From an uncultured Bacteroidota bacterium (lineage in GTDB: Bacteria; Bacteroidota; Bacteroidia; Chitinophagales; Chitinophagaceae): a stretch of 64,000 nt of DNA. The stretch is from contig CAJADG010000052.1 of NCBI GenBank assembly GCA_903938445.1, positions 1-64,000 of the forward strand. Direction: 5' to 3'. Both the position numbers and the translations under genes were made by a program. Shown here one piece after another: positions 55,216 to 64,000 of the stretch. The stretch's first letter is position 1. Each line of letters begins with the position of its first letter. The notes beneath the pieces are model-generated. The model had not been told where the DNA came from. It did no database searches and saw only the letters and a list, made by a program, of their open reading frames with translations.

Positions 55216-55914
55216 ATGGAAGATAAAAAGAAATTTAAAGTGTTATTGTGTGAAGATGATAGCAACTTAGGATTGGTATTAAAAAATTATTTAGAATTAG
55301 ATGAGTACGACGTAACCTTAGAACGTGATGGACGTTTAGGACTAGCTGCTTTTCAAAGAGAAAAATTTGATCTTTGTTTATTAGACGTAATGATGCCTCA
55401 TGTGGATGGCTTCACCCTTGCCGAAGAAATAAGAGATATTGACCCAGATGTGCCTTTATTCTTTTTAAGTGCTAAAACATTAAAAGAAGATATTATCCAC
55501 GGATACAAATTAGGTGCTGATGATTATATCACAAAGCCTTTTGATAGTGAAGTATTAATGTTAAAGATTAAAGCTATCATTAAGCGTAATGAGGAAGACA
55601 ATAAAATAAGTGATAATCAAGAATATGAATTAGGCACTTACCACTTTAATCCAAAATTACGCGAACTAAAGCATGCTGATTTAGTACAAACATTGTCTCC
55701 AAAAGAAAATGAATTATTAAAAATGTTAGCAGAACATAAAAATGATTTATTGACAAGAGAAAAAGCCTTGAAAAAAATATGGGGCTCTGATACTTATTTC
55801 AATGGAAGAAGCATGGATGTGTATATTGCAAAATTGAGAAAATTCTTAAAAGAAGATCCACAAATTGAAATTGTAAATATACATGGAAACGGTTTCAGAC
55901 TCGTGGTGCATTAA
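55216..55914 (+). CDS. OmpR/PhoB-type response regulator
   Basis: Receiver VLLCEDDSNLG...LCLLDVMMPHVDGF...LSAKTLKEDIIHGYKLGADDYITKPF plus winged-helix DNA-binding domain. Confidence 0.93.
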   Translation: MEDKKKFKVLLCEDDSNLGLVLKNYLELDEYDVTLERDGRLGLAAFQREKFDLCLLDVMMPHVDGFTLAEEIRDIDPDVPLFFLSAKTLKEDIIHGYKLGADDYITKPFDSEVLMLKIKAIIKRNEEDNKISDNQEYELGTYHFNPKLRELKHADLVQTLSPKENELLKMLAEHKNDLLTREKALKKIWGSDTYFNGRSMDVYIAKLRKFLKEDPQIEIVNIHGNGFRLVVH

Positions 55915-55928
55915 TAGCATTCATAGTT

Positions 55929-55974
55929 TTAGATAAAAAAAAGCGACTCGTTTGAGTCGCTTTTTTTTATCTAA
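55929..55974. terminator. bidirectional terminator, 21-bp perfect stem
   Basis: TTAGATAAAAAAAAGCGACTC-GTTT-GAGTCGCTTTTTTTTATCTAA; overlaps the end of ruvB. Confidence 0.92.
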
Positions 55975-57001
55975 ATAATTCCGGATTTTCTGTTGCCCCA
56001 CCTCGGTGTTTACCTAAATGTTCATAGGCTTTGTAAGTAACTTCACGACCTCTTGGTGTTCTTTGTAAAAATCCCTCCTGTATTAAGAATGGCTCATACA
56101 CTTCCTCGATAGTGCCTGACTCCTCGCCTACTGCTGTTGCAATGGTGGAAATACCTACTGGACCTCCTTTGAACTTTTCAATAATAGCTAATAAAATTCG
56201 GTTGTCCATTTCATCCAAACCATGCTCATCAACATTCAATGCTTTGAGCGCATGTTTTGTAATGCCAATATCTACAATTCCATCATTCAATACTTGGGCA
56301 AAATCACGCACCCTTCTTAATAATCCATTCGCGATTCTTGGCGTTCCACGACTGCGACGAGAAATTTCACCTGCTGCTTCAGAATTTATATTTACATTTA
56401 AAATGCCAGCACTTCTTAAAATGATTTTTTCAATCACCGTTGCGGGATAATATTCCAAACGTGATTTGATTCCAAAGCGAGAAAGTAAAGGAGCCGTTAA
56501 TAAACCGCTACGCGTAGTAGCCCCCACTAACGTAAATGGATTTAAATTAATTTGTATACTTCTTGCATTGGCACCACTATCAATCATGATGTCAATTTTA
56601 TAGTCCTCCATCGCAGCATACAAATATTCCTCTACCACCGTGCTTAAACGATGGATCTCATCAATAAACAATACGTCATTAGGTTCCAAGCTAGTCAATA
56701 AACCGGCTAAATCACTAGGCTTCTCAATGACAGGCCCCGATGTTTCTTTTATCTGAACCCCCATTTCATTGGCAACAATTCTACTTAAAGTAGTCTTTCC
56801 CAAACCTGGAGGTCCGTGAAATAAAATATGGTCCAATGCCTCCCCTCTTAGCTTTGCGGCTTTAATAAAGATGCTAATATTTTCGATGAGTTGTGGCTGA
56901 CCAGCAAAAGCTTCTATCTCCGTAGGACGAATACTGTTTTCAAATTCGCGATCCTGAGGATTTAAATTTTGTTGATCCGTATCTAAGTTTGGGTTGGCCA
57001 T
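55967..57001 (-). CDS. ruvB: Holliday junction branch migration DNA helicase RuvB
   Basis: [57 protein letters not shown]. Confidence 0.97.
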   Translation of the reverse strand: MANPNLDTDQQNLNPQDREFENSIRPTEIEAFAGQPQLIENISIFIKAAKLRGEALDHILFHGPPGLGKTTLSRIVANEMGVQIKETSGPVIEKPSDLAGLLTSLEPNDVLFIDEIHRLSTVVEEYLYAAMEDYKIDIMIDSGANARSIQINLNPFTLVGATTRSGLLTAPLLSRFGIKSRLEYYPATVIEKIILRSAGILNVNINSEAAGEISRRSRGTPRIANGLLRRVRDFAQVLNDGIVDIGITKHALKALNVDEHGLDEMDNRILLAIIEKFKGGPVGISTIATAVGEESGTIEEVYEPFLIQEGFLQRTPRGREVTYKAYEHLGKHRGGATENPELFR

Positions 57002-57049
57002 GTAATAATTTATTGCTTACGCTAACGCATTGCTGAATGCACAACTACC

Positions 57050-59158
57050 TTATTTAACAGGTGAATATGGTTTTTCAAGCAAGTGCGTATATATAAACTT
57101 GTTTTTTAATTCTGTAAAATGTTTTCCTTTAGCAGCACCCCATCCATGTCTTCCTCCTGGATACAACATAAACTCTACTTCCTTCCCATTATCTTCTAAT
57201 GCACTTAATAATTGGATGGAGTTTTGCATATGCACATTGTCATCCGATGTACCGTGTACTAGTTGTAATGTTCCTTTAAAGTCTTTTACATAAGACAACA
57301 CACTACTACTTTTGTATCCTTCTGGATTTTCACCTGGTGTATCCATATATCTTTCTGTATAATGAGAATCATATAAACTCCAATCCACTACGCTTCCTCC
57401 AGCCATTGCATGCGTAAATACAGATGCACCATAGGTTAAAGCGTAGCAACTCATATAGCCACCATAACTAAAACCTGTAATACATATCTTTTTTGGATCC
57501 GCACTTCCGTTCGCAATAAACCATTTAGCCATGGTCATATAATCTTGCATTTCCCAATAGCCAAGATTACGGTACATATAATTCACCCCTTCTTTTCCAA
57601 AATGTCCACTCGCTCTATGATCAAATGCAACTTGAATCAATCCTTCTTTTGCCCAATTTTCTTTTGATGCAGGATTGCTCCAGCTATCCATCACCGTTCC
57701 TGCATTTGGACCACCATAAATGCTTACTAATAATGGATACTTTTTATTGGGATCCATATTTTTTGGCCAAGTAACTAATGCAGGTAATTCATATAAACCA
57801 TCCGCACTTTTAATTCTGATTAATTCTGTTTTTGCGAAATTATCCGCATTGTAATTTGCCTCCACAGCAGAGCCAAGTTCTTGTACAGTAGCCGTTCCTT
57901 TTTTAGGAATATCAATCACTGCAATTGATGTAGGTGTTTTTACATTACTATACACTGCCACAAAATGTTTTGAATCAGGCGCTAAATTAATTTGACTATA
58001 GTTATAATCACCAACACTTAATCGCTTTAAATTTTTACCATCAAACCCTACACTATAAAAATCAATTCTAGCGGTGTTTTCAATACCTCTAGCTGTAAAA
58101 TAAAGAGTGTTATTTTTTTCATCAATTAGTTTGATACCTGTTACTGTATATTTCCCGTTGGTAATAGGGTTTAATAACTTACCAGTCATATCATACAAAT
58201 ACAATTGGTTCCATCCAGAAGCATCTGATTGCGCAATGTATCCTTTATTGTTTGCTAAAAAATTAATTCTACCACTCACGCGATCTTCTAAATCAATCCA
58301 TGTTTTTTGATATTCCTTATACACTTCTTTCTTTGCACCAGAAGCCATATCCAATTCATAGATCTTTAAATTATTTTGGCCACGATCCATCCATGACAAC
58401 CACATGCTATTATTATTTGGATTCCAAATAGGCCATCCAAAATATTGATCCTCTTGCTCATTAAAATCTGCCCATGTGATATGCCCACCTGTTGGTGCCA
58501 CCCATCCAATTTTCACCGTTGGATTCGAATCTCCAACTTTAGGATATCTAGTTTCTTCGATATATCCATGTTGTCCATCGCTATTGTATATGGGGAACAT
58601 AGGTACTTTGCGTTCATCAAAACGCATAAATGAAATGAACTTGCTATCAGGGCTCCACCAAAAAGCACGATACTGCGTTGGACGTCCAAATATTTCTTCA
58701 AAATATACCCAGCTTGCATAACCATTTAAAATTCCTTTGGCATCCTCATTTGTTATGGCTATTTCCTTTTTATCAAAAAGATTTAAAGTATATAAATTAT
58801 TGTTTTTAGTATAGCCAACATATTTCCCATCCGGAGATAATGTTGGATTTTTTTCTTCTGCAGCATCAAAAGTCAATTGCGTCTCCACACCATTTTCTTT
58901 CAAAAATAAATTTGCATTTTTTACTACCACTTGCTTGTCTGTACTTTGAGTTAAGGCAGGAGCTGGACTGTATTGTTTTGTTGCAATATTGTACACATAA
59001 TCTTTAGCAATTTTTTCATTGTTCAACTTAGTACTTACCACTACTTGATTGTTATCTACCCAACGTACAAAACGAGGTAAATTACTTTGTGGCATTTGTG
59101 CAATTGATGCAATTGCTACACAAGAAAAGCTTAAAAAAAACAGGATCCTTATTTTCAT
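57050..59158 (-). CDS. S9 family dipeptidyl-peptidase IV-like prolyl peptidase
   Basis: DPP IV beta-propeller plus hydrolase domain; ITGFSYGGYMSCYALTYG (Ser), HGTSDDNVHMQNS (Asp), YPGGRHGW (His). Confidence 0.93.
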   Translation of the reverse strand: MKIRILFFLSFSCVAIASIAQMPQSNLPRFVRWVDNNQVVVSTKLNNEKIAKDYVYNIATKQYSPAPALTQSTDKQVVVKNANLFLKENGVETQLTFDAAEEKNPTLSPDGKYVGYTKNNNLYTLNLFDKKEIAITNEDAKGILNGYASWVYFEEIFGRPTQYRAFWWSPDSKFISFMRFDERKVPMFPIYNSDGQHGYIEETRYPKVGDSNPTVKIGWVAPTGGHITWADFNEQEDQYFGWPIWNPNNNSMWLSWMDRGQNNLKIYELDMASGAKKEVYKEYQKTWIDLEDRVSGRINFLANNKGYIAQSDASGWNQLYLYDMTGKLLNPITNGKYTVTGIKLIDEKNNTLYFTARGIENTARIDFYSVGFDGKNLKRLSVGDYNYSQINLAPDSKHFVAVYSNVKTPTSIAVIDIPKKGTATVQELGSAVEANYNADNFAKTELIRIKSADGLYELPALVTWPKNMDPNKKYPLLVSIYGGPNAGTVMDSWSNPASKENWAKEGLIQVAFDHRASGHFGKEGVNYMYRNLGYWEMQDYMTMAKWFIANGSADPKKICITGFSYGGYMSCYALTYGASVFTHAMAGGSVVDWSLYDSHYTERYMDTPGENPEGYKSSSVLSYVKDFKGTLQLVHGTSDDNVHMQNSIQLLSALEDNGKEVEFMLYPGGRHGWGAAKGKHFTELKNKFIYTHLLEKPYSPVK

Positions 59159-59199
59159 ATGGCTTATTTTAAAACTTGAATTGATAATTTTATCTTAAT

Positions 59200-61953
59200 T
59201 TAAATTACTACGTTGATCATTTTACCTTTTACAAAAATGAATTTCTTTACTGGCTTATCTTCTACCCATTTTTGAATAGCGGCATTAGACAATACAATAT
59301 CTTTCACTTGATCCTCTGTGGCATCAAGTGCTATAGAGATATTAGTTCTTACTTTTCCATTGATACTTACTGGATATTCCTTAGCAGTCTCTAATACATA
59401 TTGCGGATCAAATACTGGATAAGCTGCATCTACAATTAAGTCTGTATGACCTAAAGCACTCCATAATTCTTCGGCAAAGTGCGGTGCATATGGCGTTATT
59501 AAGATAAGTACTTGCTCTAAAATTGCTTTTTTATGACAACCCGCATCATATAATTCATTAATACAAATCATGAAAGTACTAATGGCCGTATTAAAACTAT
59601 AACGCTCTGTATCTTCCTCAATTTTTTTAATGGTCTTATGTAATATTTTTAATTCTTCGGCAGTTGGGGCTTCGTCCACCCAAACCTTTCCTTTCATTTC
59701 ATCAAAGAACAATCTCCAAAACTTTTTAATAAAACGATGCACCCCTTCAATTCCTTTGGTATCCCATGGTTTACTTTGCTCTACTGGCCCTAAAAACATT
59801 TCGTACATTCTAAAAGTGTCTGCTCCATATTTTTGTACCAAGTCATCCGGATTCACCGTATTGAATTTTGACTTACTCATTTTTTCAACTTCTACTCCGC
59901 AAACATACTTGCCATCTTCTAAGATAAATTCAGCATTAGCGTAATCAGGTTTCCATTTTTTAAACGCAGCAGTGTCTAATTCAATCCCATCAACGATATT
60001 CACATCCACATGCAACTGATCCACTTCATGTGCGCCTATCAAACCAGCAGAAACATAAGTTTGCGTTCCCCTTTTACGATATACAAAACGAGAACTACCT
60101 TGAATCATTCCTTGGTTTAATAATTTCTTGAAAGGCTCCTCAAAACCAATATGTCCTAAATCATATAAAGCCTTAGTCCACATACGGCTATATAATAAAT
60201 GCCCTACAGCATGTTCAGTTCCACCAATATATAAATCTACCTGCCCCCAATAGTCACTTGCTTTACGACTACAAAATTCAGTATCATTACTTGGATCCAT
60301 ATAACGTAAAAAATACCAGCTACTTCCTGCATATCCAGGCATGGTATTGGTCTCGTAATTTTCTGCTTTCCATGATTCAATATTCGCAAGAGGACCTTCA
60401 CCTTCTGGACCTGGTCCATAATTATCTACATCTGGTAATAATAAAGGCAATTCATTTTCAGCTAAAGGATAGGCAATTCCATCCACCCACTTAATAGGAA
60501 ATGGTTCTCCCCAATATCTTTGTCTGCTAAATGCCGCATCACGCATCCTGTAATTGACTTTGCGTTGACCTATGCCCATCTCCTCAATTTTATCATTCAC
60601 AATGGCAATGGCCTCTTTTTGAATCACTCCGTTTAAAAAATCACTATTGGTTAATTTTGCCTCTTTAGTTGGATTAGCTTCCTTGCCATCAAATGCATCT
60701 CCAATAATATTGGTAACGGGTATATTAAAATGTTGTGCAAATTTAAAGTCACGATCATCTCCACATGGAACAGCCATGATCGCACCCGTACCGTATCCTG
60801 CTAATACATATTCAGAAATCCAAATTGGAATTAATTTTTGATTAAACGGATTCACCACATAAGCTCCGGTAAAACATCCTGTAATTTTTTTCTCCGCCAT
60901 ACGCTCACGCTCACTTCTACTTTTCACATAAGCAATGTATTCCTCTACTGCTACTTTATGTGTTGCAGGAGTAATACTTTCTATTAAAGCATGTTCCGGA
61001 GCAACTACCATAAAGTCCACCCCAAAAACGGTATCAGGACGAGTAGTATATACTTTTAAACTTGCATCATGTCCATCAATCGCAAAATCAATTTCGGCAC
61101 CATAACTCTTGCCAATCCAATTGGATTGCATTTCCTTCATAGCATCACTAAAATGAATGGTATCTAAACCTAACAATAACCTATCCGCATATTCAGTGAT
61201 ACGTAAATACCATTGTCTTAATTTTTTCTTTTCTACAGGATGGCCTCCTCTTTCACTAAATCCATTGATCACCTCATCATTTGCCAATACCGTGCCTAAA
61301 GCTTCACACCAATTCACTTCGCCATAACCACAAAAGGCCAAGCGATAATTCATTAAAATGGATTGTTGTTCTTTTTCGGAATATCTTTTCCAAGTGGCAG
61401 CATCAAATTGAATTTTTGCATCCCCAGGACAAATTTTATTTACATTTCCTTCGTTTTCAAAAACAACAATTAATTCAGCAATGGGGTTTGCTTTTTGTGC
61501 TGCTCGATCGTAGTAGCTATTAAACAATTGTAGGAAAATCCATTGTGTCCATTTATAATAATTGGCATTGCAAGTCCTTACCTCTCTTTCCCAATCATAA
61601 CTAAAACCAATATTATCTAATTGCTTTCTAAAATTATCAATATTACCATGGGTACTCTTTGCTGGATGTACCCCATGCTCAATCGCATATTGCTCCGCAG
61701 GTAAACCAAATGCATCATAACCCATTGGATGCAAAACATTAAAACCTTTTAATCTTTTAAAACGACTATAAATATCTGAAGCAATATACCCCAAAGGATG
61801 ACCCACATGTAAACCAGCTCCACTTGGATAAGGAAACATATCCAACACATAACACTTTGGCTTTGAACTGTCATTACTTACCTGATACGCCTTCTTCGTT
61901 TTCCAGGCTTCCTGCCACTTTTTTTCGATACTACTAAATTGATACTCCATCAT
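59200..61953 (-). CDS. leuS: leucine--tRNA ligase
   Basis: CYVLDMFPYPSGAGLHVGHPLGYIASDIYSRFKRLKGFNVLHPMGYDAFGLPAEQYAI, EKMSKSKFNTVNPDDLVQKYGADTFR. Confidence 0.97.
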   Translation of the reverse strand: MMEYQFSSIEKKWQEAWKTKKAYQVSNDSSKPKCYVLDMFPYPSGAGLHVGHPLGYIASDIYSRFKRLKGFNVLHPMGYDAFGLPAEQYAIEHGVHPAKSTHGNIDNFRKQLDNIGFSYDWEREVRTCNANYYKWTQWIFLQLFNSYYDRAAQKANPIAELIVVFENEGNVNKICPGDAKIQFDAATWKRYSEKEQQSILMNYRLAFCGYGEVNWCEALGTVLANDEVINGFSERGGHPVEKKKLRQWYLRITEYADRLLLGLDTIHFSDAMKEMQSNWIGKSYGAEIDFAIDGHDASLKVYTTRPDTVFGVDFMVVAPEHALIESITPATHKVAVEEYIAYVKSRSERERMAEKKITGCFTGAYVVNPFNQKLIPIWISEYVLAGYGTGAIMAVPCGDDRDFKFAQHFNIPVTNIIGDAFDGKEANPTKEAKLTNSDFLNGVIQKEAIAIVNDKIEEMGIGQRKVNYRMRDAAFSRQRYWGEPFPIKWVDGIAYPLAENELPLLLPDVDNYGPGPEGEGPLANIESWKAENYETNTMPGYAGSSWYFLRYMDPSNDTEFCSRKASDYWGQVDLYIGGTEHAVGHLLYSRMWTKALYDLGHIGFEEPFKKLLNQGMIQGSSRFVYRKRGTQTYVSAGLIGAHEVDQLHVDVNIVDGIELDTAAFKKWKPDYANAEFILEDGKYVCGVEVEKMSKSKFNTVNPDDLVQKYGADTFRMYEMFLGPVEQSKPWDTKGIEGVHRFIKKFWRLFFDEMKGKVWVDEAPTAEELKILHKTIKKIEEDTERYSFNTAISTFMICINELYDAGCHKKAILEQVLILITPYAPHFAEELWSALGHTDLIVDAAYPVFDPQYVLETAKEYPVSINGKVRTNISIALDATEDQVKDIVLSNAAIQKWVEDKPVKKFIFVKGKMINVVI

Positions 61954-62048
61954 TATTCTGCTTAAAAAAATCTATAATTATTACGTTTTCATGTTGACCT
62001 GCCCATTTTAGCCCTTTCTAGGGAAAAATTAGGCATAATTCGGCCTAT

Positions 62049-62057
62049 GCAAATGTA
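62049..62057 (-). promoter_or_regulatory. -7 box (TACATTTGC on minus strand) upstream of leuS
   Basis: Exact reverse complement of the plus-strand box at 62079-62087. Confidence 0.5.
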
Positions 62058-62078
62058 AGTCATTAGCGTCCAAAACCG

Positions 62079-62087
62079 TACATTTGC
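62079..62087 (+). promoter_or_regulatory. -7 box (TACATTTGC) upstream of ftsX
   Basis: TAnnTTTG match 28 nt before ATG 62115. Confidence 0.55.
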
Positions 62088-62114
62088 AAAGCGAACAAAT
62101 TAAAATTTAATGCT

Positions 62115-62990
62115 ATGGCAGTCAACGGATCAGGATCTCTAAAACGCAGTAAACCCAACTATATTTACAGTATTGTGGGGGTGGCCATTGTTTTATTTAT
62201 TATGGGCATTATGGGTTGGTTATTCTTGAATTTACAGTCCATTGGCGATAATTTTAAGGAAGATATCAGAATTAGCATTTATTTAAGAACAGCAGATAAA
62301 AATGCTATAGGAAATATTCAACAATTTATTGCTGGACAACCTTACGCTAAAAATGTGGAATATGTAAACAAGGATAAAGCAAAAGCCATTTGGAATAAAG
62401 AAAACAATGAAGACTGGGGTAAAATTTTAGAAGTAAATCCATTGCCAGAAAGTGTTGATTTTTTTGCAAAAGCAAACTATGTAAATGTTGATAGTTTAAC
62501 TAAGATAAGTACCATTATTGAGCAAAATTTTAAGAACGAAGTGGCTGACATTTCTTATCCAAAAAGCTTGGTTACGAATCTAAATGAACGAACTACAAAG
62601 ATTGGTCTCATCTTTTTAGTTTTATCAATCATACTATGCATTATAGTAATAGTAAGTATTGATACCACTATCCGATTAGCCATGTTTAGCAATCGTTTTT
62701 TAATAAAGACAATGCAAATGGTGGGAGCAACTCGAAATTTTATATCTAAACCATTATTAATTCGCGCCTTATTAAATGGGTTAATCAGTGCATTTATTGC
62801 TATATTTTTATTATTTGGATTAATTGAATGGGCAACGAGTCAATTTCCTCAAATTAGAACATTACAAGGTGTTAGCACCAGCGTAATGCTATTTGGCGGT
62901 CTAATTGTACTCGGAGTAGGTATTTCAGTTTTGAGCACCTACCGAAGTGTGTTAAAATATTTAAAAATGAAACTAGACGAATTATACTAA
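62115..62990 (+). CDS. ftsX: cell division protein FtsX-like permease
   Basis: Four-TM FtsX topology; ICIIVIVSIDTTIRLAMFSNRFLIKTMQMVGATRNFISKPLLIRALLNGLISAFIA. Confidence 0.92.
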   Translation: MAVNGSGSLKRSKPNYIYSIVGVAIVLFIMGIMGWLFLNLQSIGDNFKEDIRISIYLRTADKNAIGNIQQFIAGQPYAKNVEYVNKDKAKAIWNKENNEDWGKILEVNPLPESVDFFAKANYVNVDSLTKISTIIEQNFKNEVADISYPKSLVTNLNERTTKIGLIFLVLSIILCIIVIVSIDTTIRLAMFSNRFLIKTMQMVGATRNFISKPLLIRALLNGLISAFIAIFLLFGLIEWATSQFPQIRTLQGVSTSVMLFGGLIVLGVGISVLSTYRSVLKYLKMKLDELY

Positions 62991-63031
62991 CCATAAAAAA
63001 TTAGTACATTTAATTTTCAAATAAAAAGAAT

Positions 63032-63271
63032 ATGAGTCAGAAAAACAACAATAAGTCATTAGCATTTTTCGGAAAATCAAATTATATCTGGATGCTAATT
63101 GGCGCAGGTTTAATATTAATTGGAATGCTTTTAATGTCAGGAGGGAAGAGTGCAGATCCAAACGTTTTTAACGTAAATGAAGTGTATGGTTTTCGTCGTA
63201 TCACATTGGCCCCTATTGTAATTATTGCAGGTTTCATTGTTGAGATTTACGCCATTTTCAAAAAATCATAA
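63032..63271 (+). CDS. DUF3098 family membrane protein
   Basis: Two TM segments, FGKSNYIWMLIGAGLILIGMLLMSGG, VYGFRRITLAPIVIIAGF; located between ftsX and uppP. Confidence 0.85.
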   Translation: MSQKNNNKSLAFFGKSNYIWMLIGAGLILIGMLLMSGGKSADPNVFNVNEVYGFRRITLAPIVIIAGFIVEIYAIFKKS

Positions 63272-63291
63272 CCTAATTTTAAAATAATCTA

Positions 63292-63318
63292 AAGCGATGA
63301 ATTGCTCATCGCTTTTTT
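63292..63318 (+). terminator. terminator after the DUF3098 gene
   Basis: AAGCGATGA-ATTGC-TCATCGCTTTTTT. Confidence 0.75.
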
Positions 63319-63336
63319 AATAACTAAACTTTTTCA

Positions 63337-64000
63337 ATGAACACTTTCCAATCCATTATCATTGCTATTGTAGAAGGTATTACCGAGTTTTTACCGATTT
63401 CTAGTACAGCACATATGAAATTTGCAAACCCTTTTTTAGGTGTCAATCCAGAAGATCCGTTTGTGAATTTATTTGAAATAGTGATTCAATTAGCTGCAAT
63501 CGCGTCGGTTGTGGTGGTGTACTATAAAAAGTTTTTTGACTTTAAGCATTATAGTTTTTATTTAAAATTAATCGTAGCAGTAATACCAGCATTAGTTTTT
63601 GGAGCATTGTTAAAGAAGCATATTGATAACGTTTTGGGGAATTTATGGATCATTGCCATGGTCATGGTGGCGGGTGGAGTTGTGTTATTATTTATAGATA
63701 AGCTTTTTACAAATAATGAAAACGAATCACAGGAAATGAGCTATAAAAAATCATTTATTGTAGGTTGTTTTCAAGTATTATCAATTCTATTTCCAGGCTT
63801 AAGTCGAAGCGCAGCAACTATTGTAGGAGGTATGAGTCAAAAATTAACTAAAAAAACAGCGGCTGAATTTTCTTTCTTTTTAGCAGTACCTACTATGTTA
63901 GCCGCATCTGCGAAAAGTACTTTAGATGTTTACAAGGATCATAAGGAAGTATTTTCTCATGACAACTTATTTATCTTATTAATTGGTAGTGCCATTGCCT
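63337..64000 (+). CDS. uppP: undecaprenyl-diphosphate phosphatase, partial (C-terminus beyond window end)
   Basis: MNTFQSIIIAIVEGITEFLPISSTAHMKFANPFLG...; second motif FPGLSRSAATIVGGM. No stop in window, so not in the ORF track. Confidence 0.95.
   Translation, partial: MNTFQSIIIAIVEGITEFLPISSTAHMKFANPFLGVNPEDPFVNLFEIVIQLAAIASVVVVYYKKFFDFKHYSFYLKLIVAVIPALVFGALLKKHIDNVLGNLWIIAMVMVAGGVVLLFIDKLFTNNENESQEMSYKKSFIVGCFQVLSILFPGLSRSAATIVGGMSQKLTKKTAAEFSFFLAVPTMLAASAKSTLDVYKDHKEVFSHDNLFILLIGSAIA

Noticed and set aside
57030-61523. Plus-strand short ORFs inside the DPP IV-like gene and leuS (57030, 58107, 58445, 58476, 59630, 60258, 60647, 61281)
   Set aside because: Antisense shadows of long conserved genes with non-protein-like composition.
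62115-62990. ftsX without adjacent ftsE as an anomaly
   Set aside because: The ftsX-DUF3098-uppP order is, to my knowledge, a usual arrangement in Bacteroidota, and ftsE can be located elsewhere.

Overview
AT-rich chromosomal window from a Bacteroidota genome, most likely Chitinophagaceae-like. The assignment rests on type IX secretion genes (porV, porU, gldJ-like), a fused lpxC/fabZ, and TAnnTTTG-type -7 promoter boxes. Most of the window is dense core or housekeeping sequence: glpK (partial), dut, ispF, murF, gltX, fumC, gyrB, mfd, glyS, dtd, tig, two clpP plus clpX, lpxD, lpxC/fabZ, lpxA, ald, tsaE, copA, recQ, ruvB, leuS, ftsX, uppP (partial), and two tRNAs (Ser-GGA, Leu-UAG). I saw no CRISPR array, prophage, transposase or obvious defence system. 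The least explained signals are non-coding. They are (i) a cluster of perfect hairpins with a duplicated 32-bp terminator block after clpX and a 50-aa ORF (41874-42145), (ii) a ~200-bp imperfect palindrome between two terminators (32607-32808), (iii) a plus-strand terminator-like hairpin with no plus-strand gene upstream, a candidate sRNA (13384-13540), and (iv) mirror-image promoter boxes between leuS and ftsX. Among proteins, a 68-aa ORF after gyrB looks like a cysteine-depleted zinc-ribbon relative. All family calls are from reading the translated sequence; no database search was run.
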